Below are positions 7,913-17,118 of a stretch of DNA of 64,000 bases, one piece after another (within the stretch, counting starts at the first letter, position 1; the number at the start of each line of letters is the position of its first letter). The notes under the pieces are model-generated. The model was not told where the DNA came from. It did not search any database and was given only the letters and a program-made list of their open reading frames with translations. Source of the stretch: Alphaproteobacteria bacterium (GTDB lineage: Bacteria; Pseudomonadota; Alphaproteobacteria; Caulobacterales; Aquidulcibacteraceae); NCBI GenBank assembly GCA_018971945.1, contig JAGWZH010000003.1:1-64000 (forward strand), read 5' to 3'. The position numbers and the translations under genes are program-made.

Positions 7913-7966
7913 GCGTGGCGTGAAAATCAGAGGGAGGTTGCATCTCGCGACGGGGGCCCTGCTTTC

Positions 7967-8812
7967 ATGCTGTCTGTTCGTCAGCTCATCGTCCTCGGTG
8001 TGGCCCTTGCGGCGGCCGTCGGCGCCGCGCTGCTCATCGGCAATATGTCTGCTCCCGCGCCCCCCGCCCCTGAAGCGGCTCAGGAGGCGACAGGTCAACA
8101 GGTGCTGGTCGCCGTGCGGGACATCCCGCAGGGCTCTCTTCTCTCCGCCGCGGATTTGCAGTGGCGCCGCCTGCCGGACGACGCGATTGGGCCGACCTTC
8201 ATCACTGAAACGGCCCACCCCGACGCGCTCACTGAATTTGTCGGCGCGGTCAATTTGCGCCCATTGGCGACAAACGAACCCCTCCAAGACGGGGCTCTCG
8301 TCAAGCCTGGCGATGGCGGGATGCTTGCAGCGCAAGTGGCGCTTGGATATCGCGCCGTCGCCGTCATGATCTCGGAGGAATCCGCCGCAGGCGGCTATAT
8401 CCAACCCAATGACCGGGTCGATGTGATCTTGACCGTCAGGAGGCCTACGCCTGCTGCAGGCGGCGGCAGCGGCTTTGAAATCATTTCCGATGTGATTTTG
8501 GAAAATGTGCGGGTGCTCGCGGTCGGCGAGCTCACGCAAGTCGCGCCGCCGCGGGAGGGCGAAGGCCAAGCCCAAAATCTCGCTCAAACAGCGGTCCTGG
8601 AATTGAGCCAGGAGGACAGCCGCACAGTGGCGCGGGCGGAGGCGTTAGCGCAAGATACGGGCGGATTGCGCCTCGTCTTGAGGGGCGTGCAGTCAGAGCC
8701 GCCGGGTTTGGAGGCGCCGAGCGCGCAGCGCTGGCGCGCCGCCTCTCTGGAGCAGGGCGTGGAGCAAATGGGCGGCGTCCGGGTGCATTCCTTCGGCGAG
8801 GAAGCACGATGA
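7967..8812 (+). CDS. cpaB: Flp pilus assembly protein CpaB (RcpC)
   Basis: 281 residues. One N-terminal membrane helix (LIVLGVALAAAVGAALLIG) is followed by a SAF domain (VLVAVRDIPQGSLLSAADLQ, residues ~45-105) and an RcpC/CpaB domain with VAVMISEESAAGGYIQPNDR and VDVILTV. CpaB is a periplasmic partner of the Tad secretin. Its end overlaps cpaC by ATGA, suggesting translational coupling. Confidence 0.92.
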   Translation: MLSVRQLIVLGVALAAAVGAALLIGNMSAPAPPAPEAAQEATGQQVLVAVRDIPQGSLLSAADLQWRRLPDDAIGPTFITETAHPDALTEFVGAVNLRPLATNEPLQDGALVKPGDGGMLAAQVALGYRAVAVMISEESAAGGYIQPNDRVDVILTVRRPTPAAGGGSGFEIISDVILENVRVLAVGELTQVAPPREGEGQAQNLAQTAVLELSQEDSRTVARAEALAQDTGGLRLVLRGVQSEPPGLEAPSAQRWRAASLEQGVEQMGGVRVHSFGEEAR

Positions 8813-10479
8813 ACAGGCTGCTCCGCTGCGCCCTCGCTTCGGCGACCTCGCTCGCTGTCGCTGTTCCCGCACCGCTTTACGCACAGGCTCCCGTGGAGAC
8901 GAGCGCAATCCGCATCTCCTCCAGCGCCGACGGGCAAACCGCCTTCTTGGTGCTGCCGCTGAACAAGGCCGCCATTATCGATTTGCCGGTCGACGCCAGG
9001 GACGTGCTGCTGTCAAATCCCGCCATCGCCGACGCGGTCGTCCGTACCGCACGGCGGGTGTACGTCATCGGCCGAAGTCTGGGGCAAACAAACGCCTTCT
9101 TCTTCGATGCGCGGGGCGGCCAAATCGCCAGCGTGGAAATCCGCGTCGAACCTGATGTCGGCCCTCTCAATGAGCTGTTGGCGCGGCACGCGCCTGAGTC
9201 CCGAGCGCAAGCCGAAGCCGTGAACGGCTCATTGGTGCTGACAGGCTCTGTCCGCAGCGCGGCGGAAGCCGAACGCGTGCTGCAGATCGCCACCCGCTTC
9301 ATTCAGTCCGGCGGGGCCGCAGCCGGAGGCGGAGCGCCCGGCGCCAGCGCCGGGGCCGGCGGCGCCGCGCCAGAAATCGTCAATCTTCTGCAAGTGGGCG
9401 GCTCCGAACAAGTGATGGTTCGGGTCCGGGTCGTCGAAATGAGCCGGACGCTGGTCCGCCAGCTCGGGGTGAATGTCAACGGGGAGAATATCCTCAACAC
9501 CCTGATGCCGGAAGACGTCTTTGTTCGGGTCGCCACGGAAAACGGCTTTTCTATCGCTGGTCGCGCGCTCGGCGGTCTGTCCGCGACGGCGGGCGTCGCC
9601 GACACCATCCTCCAACCCAGCAGCCTCACCTTTCCAGGCTCACAGGCAGCCACCGTGCCCAGCGCAGCGGCAGGCGTCGGGGGCTTTTCGTTCGATAATG
9701 GCGGAACGCTCGACCCAGTCGACGACGAGACGGTCTTCGGGCCCGCCCAGACCCGCTCCAGCCAAGTGGACGCCTCCATCGACGCGTTTGAACGCGCAGG
9801 TCTGTTGCGCGTGCTGGCGGAACCGAACCTTACTGCGATTTCAGGAGAGCCAGGGCGCTTTCTCGCAGGGGGGGAGTTTCCTGTTCCCATCGCCGCCGAC
9901 AACGGCGAGATCTCAGTGGAGTTCAAACCCTACGGCGTGGCCTTGGCCTACACCCCAGTCGTGCTCTCCGGCGGCCGGATCTCGCTCAAACTCTCGACGG
10001 AGGTCAGCGAACTGACCAGCGAAGGCGCGATCGCCACCGGCGATGTGCCGATCCAAAATCCGGACGGCTCCACCTCCGTCTTGCGGGGCATCACGATCCC
10101 AGCCCTGCAAGTGCGGCGGGCGGAAACGACCGTAGAGTTGCCGTCGGGTGGCGCGCTGGTGCTCGCAGGCCTCATCCAAGAACGCTCCCGGGCCGCCATT
10201 GAAGGCATTCCCGGCGCCATGAACAGCCCGATCCTGGGAGCCCTCTTCCGCTCGCGGGATTTCGTCAATAGCGAGACTGAACTGGTCATCATCGTGACCC
10301 CTTATCTCGTTGAGCCGACCAATCCCAACCAGCTGCGGACCCCGGCGGACGGTTTCCGCAATCCGACTGAGGGGGAGTCCATTCTCGGCGGTCGCCTTAA
10401 CGCGATGTATCGCACACCCACTGATGGGTCCGGGCGCCCCCGCGCTTTGCAAGGCCCTCACGGCCATGTTCTCCCATGA
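8809..10479 (+). CDS. cpaC: Tad pilus outer-membrane secretin CpaC (RcpA)
   Basis: 556 residues. Signal peptide ending APLYAQA, pilus N-terminal domain (LPVDARDVLLSNPAIADAVV, ~35-115), a BON-like segment (~120-165), a Gly/Ala-rich linker, then the secretin domain (~330-530). The secretin domain contains VPIAADNGEISVEFKPYGV and VLAGLIQERSRAAIEGIPG, followed by ETELVIIVTPYLVEP. It forms the outer-membrane channel of the Flp pilus. Both ends overlap their neighbours by 4 bases (cpaB and cpaD). Confidence 0.95.
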   Translation: MNRLLRCALASATSLAVAVPAPLYAQAPVETSAIRISSSADGQTAFLVLPLNKAAIIDLPVDARDVLLSNPAIADAVVRTARRVYVIGRSLGQTNAFFFDARGGQIASVEIRVEPDVGPLNELLARHAPESRAQAEAVNGSLVLTGSVRSAAEAERVLQIATRFIQSGGAAAGGGAPGASAGAGGAAPEIVNLLQVGGSEQVMVRVRVVEMSRTLVRQLGVNVNGENILNTLMPEDVFVRVATENGFSIAGRALGGLSATAGVADTILQPSSLTFPGSQAATVPSAAAGVGGFSFDNGGTLDPVDDETVFGPAQTRSSQVDASIDAFERAGLLRVLAEPNLTAISGEPGRFLAGGEFPVPIAADNGEISVEFKPYGVALAYTPVVLSGGRISLKLSTEVSELTSEGAIATGDVPIQNPDGSTSVLRGITIPALQVRRAETTVELPSGGALVLAGLIQERSRAAIEGIPGAMNSPILGALFRSRDFVNSETELVIIVTPYLVEPTNPNQLRTPADGFRNPTEGESILGGRLNAMYRTPTDGSGRPRALQGPHGHVLP

Positions 10480-11192
10480 GGCGCTCCATGACGCTTTCCT
10501 CCCCTCGTTGTTCCAACCCGCTGCTTGTCGGCCTTGGCTTGTCCATGAGTCTCGGCGCCTGCGTCACCCCCAACACGCCGCCTCCGCCCGTGGCGTTGGC
10601 GAGCGCAGTGGACCAGCATCGCATCGAGGTGCTTCAGACGGGCGAGCGTTACGACATCACGGTGGGCCCTTCCGATATGGGTTTGACGCCGGAGACCCGC
10701 TCCGAGATTCTCGCCTTCGCCTCCGCCTATCAGGAGGAAGGCCACGGCGCCTTGGTCATGAGCGCACCATCGGGCGGAGACAACGCCGACGCCGCAGCCC
10801 GCGCGGCGCAACAAACGCGGCTCGCTTTGATGTCCGCAGGCATACCCTATGCCGCGATCGCGCCTTCGGTCTATGACGCCTCCGGCATGGCGAGGCCGCC
10901 GATCGTGCTGAGCTTCACACGCTATGAGGCTGTCGCGCCCGACTGCCGTCCGATCTGGGAACAGGATCTCTCCGACAATATGCACCAACCCTACGCGAGC
11001 TTTGGCTGCGCGACACAGGCCAATCTGGCTGCGATGATCGAGGATCCCCACGATCTCTTGCAGCCAAGGACAATGACGCCCCGCGACGCGGCCCGACGCG
11101 CGGTGGTTCTGGACCGCTATCGCAACGGTCAGCCCACGGGGGCCGAGCGGTCCAGCGACGAGCAGGCCGCGATCAGCGATGTGATCGATTGA
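10476..11192 (+). CDS. cpaD: Tad pilus lipoprotein CpaD
   Basis: 238 residues. A lipoprotein signal (LGLSMSLGAC) is followed by TPNTPPPPV and a CpaD domain resembling OmpA-like sugar-binding folds in layout (LTPETRSEILAFASAYQEEG ... ALMSAGIPYAAIAPSVYD). The conserved cysteine-containing block PDCRPIWEQDLSDN ... YASFGCATQANLAAMIEDP is diagnostic of CpaD. It probably helps CpaC reach or stay in the outer membrane. It overlaps cpaC by 4 bases. Confidence 0.9.
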   Translation: MRRSMTLSSPRCSNPLLVGLGLSMSLGACVTPNTPPPPVALASAVDQHRIEVLQTGERYDITVGPSDMGLTPETRSEILAFASAYQEEGHGALVMSAPSGGDNADAAARAAQQTRLALMSAGIPYAAIAPSVYDASGMARPPIVLSFTRYEAVAPDCRPIWEQDLSDNMHQPYASFGCATQANLAAMIEDPHDLLQPRTMTPRDAARRAVVLDRYRNGQPTGAERSSDEQAAISDVID

Positions 11193-11203
11193 GAGGAACG
11201 CCC

Positions 11204-12727
11204 ATGTCTCAGCGTGAGGCCTCAACCGGCCGGCCGCCGCTCAATCCAAGAAACGTCCTCGCTGGCGACGATCCGTTCGCCGCGGCGCTGCGCTCCGACG
11301 AGACCCAAGCCGTGGCTCGCAAAGGGGCGCGACCTGCGTCCGCTGCTCTCGGCGGGTTTATCGGTCTTGTTTCGGACGAGGCGGCGGATCCAACGCCCTC
11401 GCCGACGACTGGTCCCTTTCCCTCCCTGTCTGCGGAGCCAACGCCTTCGGCGGCCGCCTCATCCTCGAGGACGCCGCCCGGGGAAGCCCTTGGCGGAGGC
11501 GATATGTTGGGTGCGGGGGTCCGCGATGCCGACCAGCCCGTCCCCTATATCCGTATCCACGCCGCCTGCGATCGCCGCGAAGTGGCCAAGACGATCCAAG
11601 CCGCCGCCGGAGACAGGCGATTGGCCAAGGCGCAGATCAGCATCGAACTTGGCGGGGTTGGAGCCGCTTTGGTTCGGCTCGCGGGCCAGCCGAGCCCCGA
11701 CCTCTTGATCCTCGACACCGAACTGCGTGGTCAGGATCTGCTCCATGCCCTGGAACGCATGGCCGAGCTTGTGGAACCCAAATGCAAGGTCATGGTGATC
11801 GGGGCCACCAACGATATTGGTCTCTATCGGCGTCTGATGCAGATGGGCGTCAGCGAGTATCTTGTGGCGCCGCTGCAGATTGTGTCCCTGATCCGGTCGA
11901 TCGGCGCGCTCTATGCGGATCCAGACAAGCCCTTTGCAGGACGGACAGCGGCCTTTATCGGCGCCCGCGGCGGGGTGGGCGCGTCCTCGCTCGCCCACAA
12001 TGTCGCCTGGGCAATCTCAGAACAGCAGCGGGCCAATGTCAGTCTTGTGGATCTCGACCTTCCCTTCGGCACCGCCGCTCTCGACTTCAATGAAGACCCT
12101 GCGCAATCGATCACTGAGGCCCTCGCCGCCGCCGACAAGGTGGACGCGATGTTCCTCGACCGGGTGATCAGCCGTCCCACAGAGCGTCTGCAGCTCTTCA
12201 GCGCGCCAGCCAAGCTTGAGCGGACCTTGGAGATCGACCCCGAAAGCGTCAGCCTCGTTTTGGACAAGATCCGCCGGACAGGGCCCCATATTATTCTTGA
12301 TTTGCCCCATCTTTGGAACGGCTGGATGAACCAGACGCTGGCCAGCGCCGATGATATCGTGATCGTGGCTTCGCCGGATCTGTCTTCGTTGCGCAACGCC
12401 CGGCATCTTGTCGAGTTCGCCGTCAAGAGCCGGCCGCACGACGCGCCGCCCTTCGTGGTGCTGAACATGGTGGGCGTGCCGAAACGTCCTGAAATCGCTC
12501 TCAAGGACTTCGCCGAGCACGTGGGCGCCGCGGTCGTTGCGGAGATCCCCTTCGATCCCGCCGCGTTCGGGGCCGCCATGAACAACGGACGTATCCTGAT
12601 GGAAGCCTTCGGAGAGTCCAAGACGGCGCAAGCGATTTCCGCCCTCGCCGCCCGTCTGACCGGGCGCGAGCCGCAGGCGCCGAAGAAAACGCGGTTGTTA
12701 GACAAAATTGGCTTGACCAAAAGGTGA
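11204..12727 (+). CDS. cpaE: Tad pilus localisation ATPase CpaE (TadZ)
   Basis: 507 residues from ATG 11204, which has GAGAGGA 6 bases upstream; the frame also opens at a TTG (11189) that I reject. A Pro/Ser-rich N-terminal region (~1-105) precedes an atypical receiver domain (~110-235; LLILDTELRGQDLLHALERM, VMVIGATNDIGLYRRLMQMG). A MinD/ParA-like ATPase follows, with deviant Walker A FIGARGGVGASSLAHN, and DLPFGTAALDF and IILDLPHLWN further on. The usual catalytic Lys of Walker A is replaced, as is common in CpaE/TadZ. It directs the pilus apparatus to its cellular site. Confidence 0.93.
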   Translation: MSQREASTGRPPLNPRNVLAGDDPFAAALRSDETQAVARKGARPASAALGGFIGLVSDEAADPTPSPTTGPFPSLSAEPTPSAAASSSRTPPGEALGGGDMLGAGVRDADQPVPYIRIHAACDRREVAKTIQAAAGDRRLAKAQISIELGGVGAALVRLAGQPSPDLLILDTELRGQDLLHALERMAELVEPKCKVMVIGATNDIGLYRRLMQMGVSEYLVAPLQIVSLIRSIGALYADPDKPFAGRTAAFIGARGGVGASSLAHNVAWAISEQQRANVSLVDLDLPFGTAALDFNEDPAQSITEALAAADKVDAMFLDRVISRPTERLQLFSAPAKLERTLEIDPESVSLVLDKIRRTGPHIILDLPHLWNGWMNQTLASADDIVIVASPDLSSLRNARHLVEFAVKSRPHDAPPFVVLNMVGVPKRPEIALKDFAEHVGAAVVAEIPFDPAAFGAAMNNGRILMEAFGESKTAQAISALAARLTGREPQAPKKTRLLDKIGLTKR

Positions 12728-12733
12728 TCCTCT

Positions 12734-14191
12734 ATGTTTGGAAAGCGCACCAACGACGCTTCGCCGTCCGCGGCGGCGCCAGCCCTGGTAGGCTCTTCCC
12801 GATCGGGTGACGCCCTTCGCGCCGCACAGCCCTCCGACAGCGCCGCCCCCCCCAGGGCTGGGGCGAAGCCTGCGCAGGCCCCCCTGGCCCAGCCTTCGCC
12901 GGATGTCCATTCCGAACAATATTATCAAATCAAATCAATAATCTTCAACGCGCTGATTGAAACCATCGATCTGTCGCAGTTGGCGCAATTGGACATAGAA
13001 AGCGCGCGCGAAGAGATCCGCGATATCGTTGCTGAAATCATCAGCATCAAGAGCGTTGTGATGACCGTCTCCGAGCAGGAGCTGTTGCTCGACGATATCT
13101 GCAACGATGTCTTGGGTTATGGCCCTCTCGAACCCCTTCTGGCGCGAGACGACATCGCCGACATCATGGTCAACGGGGCGAGCACGACCTTCATCGAAGT
13201 CAACGGCAAGGTGCAGAAAACCAGCATCCGCTTTCGCGACAATGCGCAGCTCATGAATATCTGCCAGCGGATCGTCAGCCAGGTGGGCCGCCGCGTCGAT
13301 GAATCCAGCCCGATCTGCGACGCCCGTCTCGCGGACGGCTCGCGGGTCAATGTCATCGCCCCACCCCTGTCGATCGACGGTCCGAGCCTCACGATCCGCA
13401 AGTTCAAAAAGGACAAGTTGAAGCTTGCAAACCTTGTGGCCTACAAATCCATCAGCGAGCCCGGCGCGAAGATCCTCCAGATTATTGGCGCCTGCCGATG
13501 CAACACGCTGATCTCAGGAGGCACAGGTTCGGGAAAAACGACCCTGCTCAACACGTTGACCGCCTTCATCGACCCTGGCGAGCGGGTCATCACCTGCGAG
13601 GACGCCGCTGAGCTGCAACTGCAGCAGCCGCATGTGGTGCGGCTCGAAACCCGTCCGCCAAACATTGAAGGCTCGGGTCAAGTCAGCATGCGGGATTTGG
13701 TGAAGAACTGCCTGCGGATGCGCCCTGATCGCATCATCGTGGGCGAGGTGCGGGGCTCGGAGGCGTTTGACCTCTTGCAAGCCATGAACACCGGCCACGA
13801 CGGCTCAATGGGCACGCTGCACGCGAACACCCCCCGAGAGGCCCTGTCGCGCCTTGAATCGATGATCTCGATGGGGGGCTTTTCCCTGCCTCAAAAGACC
13901 ATCCGCGAGACCATTGTGGCGGCCGTCGACGTGGTGATCCAGGCAGCCCGGATGCGCGACGGCTCTCGGCGGATCACCCACATTACAGAGGTGATGGGCC
14001 TCGAAGGTGACACCATCGTGACCCAGGATCTCTTAATCTACGAGATCGAAGGGGAAGATGAAGACGGCCGCATCCTCGGCAGACATGTCTCAACCGGCGT
14101 CGGTCGCCCCCGCTTCTGGGAACGGGCTCGCTATTATGGTCTCGAGCGGGAGCTCGCCACAGCCCTAGACGAGGCGGAGCGCGCGCGATGA
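12734..14191 (+). CDS. cpaF: Tad pilus secretion ATPase CpaF (TadA)
   Basis: 485 residues, PilT/VirB11-like hexameric ATPase. A disordered Ala/Pro-rich N-terminus (~1-55) precedes the N-terminal domain ([15 protein letters not shown]) and the motor domain. The motor domain has Walker [17 protein letters not shown], Asp box [21 protein letters not shown], Walker [13 protein letters not shown] and His box [14 protein letters not shown]. It powers Flp polymerisation and retraction with TadB/TadC. RBS AAGGTGAT precedes the ATG; the end overlaps tadB by ATGA. Confidence 0.96.
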   Translation: MFGKRTNDASPSAAAPALVGSSRSGDALRAAQPSDSAAPPRAGAKPAQAPLAQPSPDVHSEQYYQIKSIIFNALIETIDLSQLAQLDIESAREEIRDIVAEIISIKSVVMTVSEQELLLDDICNDVLGYGPLEPLLARDDIADIMVNGASTTFIEVNGKVQKTSIRFRDNAQLMNICQRIVSQVGRRVDESSPICDARLADGSRVNVIAPPLSIDGPSLTIRKFKKDKLKLANLVAYKSISEPGAKILQIIGACRCNTLISGGTGSGKTTLLNTLTAFIDPGERVITCEDAAELQLQQPHVVRLETRPPNIEGSGQVSMRDLVKNCLRMRPDRIIVGEVRGSEAFDLLQAMNTGHDGSMGTLHANTPREALSRLESMISMGGFSLPQKTIRETIVAAVDVVIQAARMRDGSRRITHITEVMGLEGDTIVTQDLLIYEIEGEDEDGRILGRHVSTGVGRPRFWERARYYGLERELATALDEAERAR

Positions 14192-15162
14192 CCCCCACCG
14201 CCTTGCTTGCCGCTTGTCTGATCTTCGCCGCAGTGGCCCTCCTCGCTTTGTTGTTCGAGCCGAAGACAAGCGACAAACGCGCCCTGCAGCGCGTGAAGGA
14301 GATCCAGACCAAGTCGGTCGCCAAACGCGGCGATCTGGACGCCTCGAACGTGAAACGCCGGCAAAACTTTCAAGATGCGCTGAAGGCGCTTGCGGAAGAG
14401 AACAAAAAAGTACGCAAAAGGCGGGTCTCCCTCAAAGGCCAACTCGCCCAAGCCGGACTGCCCTTCGACGAGAGCAAGTACTGGATCGGCGCAGGCGTCC
14501 TTTCGCTCCTGTTGGGGCTTCTTGGTTTCATGCTGCAGGGCATGATCGGCGGTCTTGTCGGGGCCTTCATCGGCGCCTTCGGCTTGCCCCGCTGGCTCTT
14601 GGGCTTTCTCGTCGGACGGCGGCAAAAGAAATTTCTCAACCAGTTCGCCGAAGGCATCGACATGATCGTCCGCGGGGTCAAATCCGGCCTACCGCTGACC
14701 CAATGTTTGAGAATGATCGCGCAGGAGGGCCAAGAGCCGTTGAAGTCGGAGTTTCAGGCCTTTGTCGACGGGCAATCCATGGGCGTCCCGTTCGAAACAA
14801 ACTTGCGGCGCATGTATGATCGCATGCCCCTACCGGAAGTCAATTTCTTCAACATCGTGCTGCTCATTCAACAAAAGACAGGGGGAAACCTTTCGGAGAC
14901 GCTTTCCAACCTTTCAACCGTTCTCCGTTCCCGGAAAATGCTGAAAGAAAAAGTCAAGGCCCTGTCGTCCGAGGCTCGCGCCTCGGCAATGATCATCGGC
15001 TCTTTGCCTTTCATTGTTATGGGCCTTGTTTATATGGTTCGGCCCGATTACATGAATCTGCTTTTCACATCAACGGTCGGGAACTTAATACTCTTGGGCG
15101 CCGGCCTGATGATGAGCGCTGGCGTCCTCATCATGAACAAAATGGTCAATTTCAAATTCTAG
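14188..15162 (+). CDS. tadB: Type II secretion F-family platform protein TadB
   Basis: 324 residues. N-terminal helix, a basic cytoplasmic stretch (KRALQRVKEIQTKSVAKRGD), two further helices (~105-145), then a T2SSF domain (NQFAEGIDMIVRGVKSGLPL ... FFNIVLLIQQKTGGNLSETL) and two C-terminal helices. It is an inner-membrane platform subunit paired with TadC. It starts inside cpaF and is followed after 12 bases by tadC. Confidence 0.94.
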   Translation: MTPTALLAACLIFAAVALLALLFEPKTSDKRALQRVKEIQTKSVAKRGDLDASNVKRRQNFQDALKALAEENKKVRKRRVSLKGQLAQAGLPFDESKYWIGAGVLSLLLGLLGFMLQGMIGGLVGAFIGAFGLPRWLLGFLVGRRQKKFLNQFAEGIDMIVRGVKSGLPLTQCLRMIAQEGQEPLKSEFQAFVDGQSMGVPFETNLRRMYDRMPLPEVNFFNIVLLIQQKTGGNLSETLSNLSTVLRSRKMLKEKVKALSSEARASAMIIGSLPFIVMGLVYMVRPDYMNLLFTSTVGNLILLGAGLMMSAGVLIMNKMVNFKF

Positions 15163-15174
15163 GGCGAGTGGGCG

Positions 15175-16161
15175 ATGGATTTCGGCGAGTGGATCACCAA
15201 CCCTTCCGTCTTGGCGAGCCTGCTTGGGGCTGGGGCGGCCTTCGCCACCATCCTGACCATAGCCCAACCGCTGCTCAGCGGCGCAAAGGCCAGTGCGCGT
15301 TTGAAGGACGTGGCCAAAAGGCGCGAAGAATTGCGCCTTAGAAGCCGGGCTCAGCTTGAGGTGTCTGATCGAAAGTCGCTGACGCGGGCGGACGCGGCGC
15401 AGTTCATGACCAAAGTCGTTCAGCGCTTCAATCTGGAAGCGGCGCTTGCGGTGGAAGGACTGTCTGACAAACTTCAACGGGCGGGGCTCAGAGGGCCTGC
15501 GGCTACAACGACCTATTATTTCTATCGCGCCGCTTTGCCGATCGGGCTCGGCTTGGCCGCCTTTTTCTATCTGTCGGTTCTCGGCTTCGCAGAACGCTTT
15601 GAGATGAACGGCACGCATGTGATGGTGGCCGTGGTCTTCTTCATGGTGATCGGCTTTTACGCGCCCTCGCTCTACATCTCCAATCTCGCCTCCAAGCGGA
15701 AAGAAGCGATCATGCGCGCTTTTCCGGACAGTCTTGATATGCTGCTGATCTGCGTGGAGAGCGGCATGTCCATCGAGCTGGCGCTACAGCGCGTGGGTCA
15801 AGAGATCGCTCCGGTCAGCACGGAGTTGGCCGAGGAGCTGCAGCTGACCTGCGCGGAGCTCTCGTATCTTCCTGATCGGCGCCAGGCTTTTGAAAATCTC
15901 TCCAAACGCACCGATCATCCAGGGATCAAGGCGGTGGGCATGGCGCTCGTGCAGGCGGAAAAATACGGTACGCCGCTTGGCCAGGCCCTGCGGATCATGG
16001 CCAAAGAGAACCGCGACCTGCGGATGAACGAGGCGGAGAAAAAAGCCGCCGCCCTGCCTGCCCAATTGACGGTTCCGATGATCGTGTTCTTCCTGCCGGT
16101 ACTGTTCGCGGTGATCATTGGGCCGGCCATGATCCAGGTTATGGAGATGATGGGCGATTGA
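15175..16161 (+). CDS. tadC: Type II secretion F-family platform protein TadC
   Basis: 328 residues. N-terminal membrane helix (LASLLGAGAAFATILTIAQ), cytoplasmic region, two helices (~125-180), a T2SSF domain (AFPDSLDMLLICVESGMSIE ... YGTPLGQALRIMAKENRDLR) and a C-terminal helix (VPMIVFFLPVLFAVIIGPAM). It is the second platform component of the Flp pilus. It is last in the plus-strand cpa operon; tadD faces it 15 bases beyond its stop. Confidence 0.94.
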   Translation: MDFGEWITNPSVLASLLGAGAAFATILTIAQPLLSGAKASARLKDVAKRREELRLRSRAQLEVSDRKSLTRADAAQFMTKVVQRFNLEAALAVEGLSDKLQRAGLRGPAATTTYYFYRAALPIGLGLAAFFYLSVLGFAERFEMNGTHVMVAVVFFMVIGFYAPSLYISNLASKRKEAIMRAFPDSLDMLLICVESGMSIELALQRVGQEIAPVSTELAEELQLTCAELSYLPDRRQAFENLSKRTDHPGIKAVGMALVQAEKYGTPLGQALRIMAKENRDLRMNEAEKKAAALPAQLTVPMIVFFLPVLFAVIIGPAMIQVMEMMGD

Positions 16162-16176
16162 GCAGAGCCTGAGCGC

Positions 16177-16983
16177 TTATCGGCGCAAGGCGGCGTCGAG
16201 ATCGTCCCAACGGCGCGGGTCTTCGAAAAGACCCCGCAGATAAGACACATTCTCCGTGGCCATGGCAGGGGGCAGGTCCACGCGGGCGATGGCCTCGGCT
16301 TCATCCAGACGGCCCTGGAGACCAAGAGCGATGGCGAGGTTCTGCCGGGCCTCGGCCGGAGCGCCAGTCAGCGCCGCCGCCTGGCGCAGAACGGCTTCAG
16401 CTTCCTCCGCCTCGCCCGTCAAAAGAAACGAGACGCCCAAATTGGTCAAAGCGCGGGGATCGTCGGGGCGGATCGCAAGCGCCTCCCGGTAGGCCATGCG
16501 CGCGTCCTCGAACCGCTCCAGCTGATCAAGGGCCACGCCCAAGGCTGAGCGGCTATCGACATCGTCCGGTTCGGCTCGAGCCAAAAGGGCCAGGGGCTGC
16601 AGCGCCTCCTGCGGCCTTCCAGAGGCGAGATAGGCCAGCCCGAGCGAACGCCACAAGGACGGGTCGCCGCCATGGCGGCGCAAAGCCTCGATCGACACCG
16701 CGACGGCGCGGTCATGCCGACCGCCCTGGCGTAGAGCCTCCGCGAAGCCACGCGCGGCGGCGATATCCTCTGGATTGGCTCCATAGTCGGCGGCCCAGAA
16801 GGCCATCTGGGTGAGCATGTCCTCACGGCCGATCGCGGCGCGCGCGAGGGCGCGATCTTCGACGCCAGCGGCGGTGCGATCTTCAGGCGCGGCGACGCTG
16901 TCATCGCCTCCGCCCAAGGACGCGCATCCGCCCAGCCCGCTCGCCAGCAACGCCACCGCAGCGCCCGCCATGACCTTGCGCAT
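16177..16983 (-). CDS. tadD: Tetratricopeptide lipoprotein TadD
   Basis: 268 residues from ATG 16981-16983. The open frame extends further upstream, but only this ATG gives a clean lipoprotein signal (AAVALLASGLGGC, lipobox LGGC). It contains about four TPR units (e.g. PSLWRSLGLAYLASGRPQEA, DSRSALGVALDQLERFEDAR, ALTNLGVSFLLTGEAEEAEA). TadD acts as a pilotin-like outer-membrane lipoprotein needed for secretin assembly. It is convergent with tadC and divergent from the aminopeptidase gene. Confidence 0.9.
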   Translation of the reverse strand: MRKVMAGAAVALLASGLGGCASLGGGDDSVAAPEDRTAAGVEDRALARAAIGREDMLTQMAFWAADYGANPEDIAAARGFAEALRQGGRHDRAVAVSIEALRRHGGDPSLWRSLGLAYLASGRPQEALQPLALLARAEPDDVDSRSALGVALDQLERFEDARMAYREALAIRPDDPRALTNLGVSFLLTGEAEEAEAVLRQAAALTGAPAEARQNLAIALGLQGRLDEAEAIARVDLPPAMATENVSYLRGLFEDPRRWDDLDAALRR

Positions 16984-17118
16984 CGATCTGACCTTTAAGA
17001 TGTTATGCTCGCAGCGATGCTCGCCGCACTCGGTCAATAAAGCCTTAACTCCTTCGTTCTCCCAGCGCCTTCCTTCCGCGCGCTGGCATGCGCGAGGCTC
17101 CGCAGGATTGCGCACTCC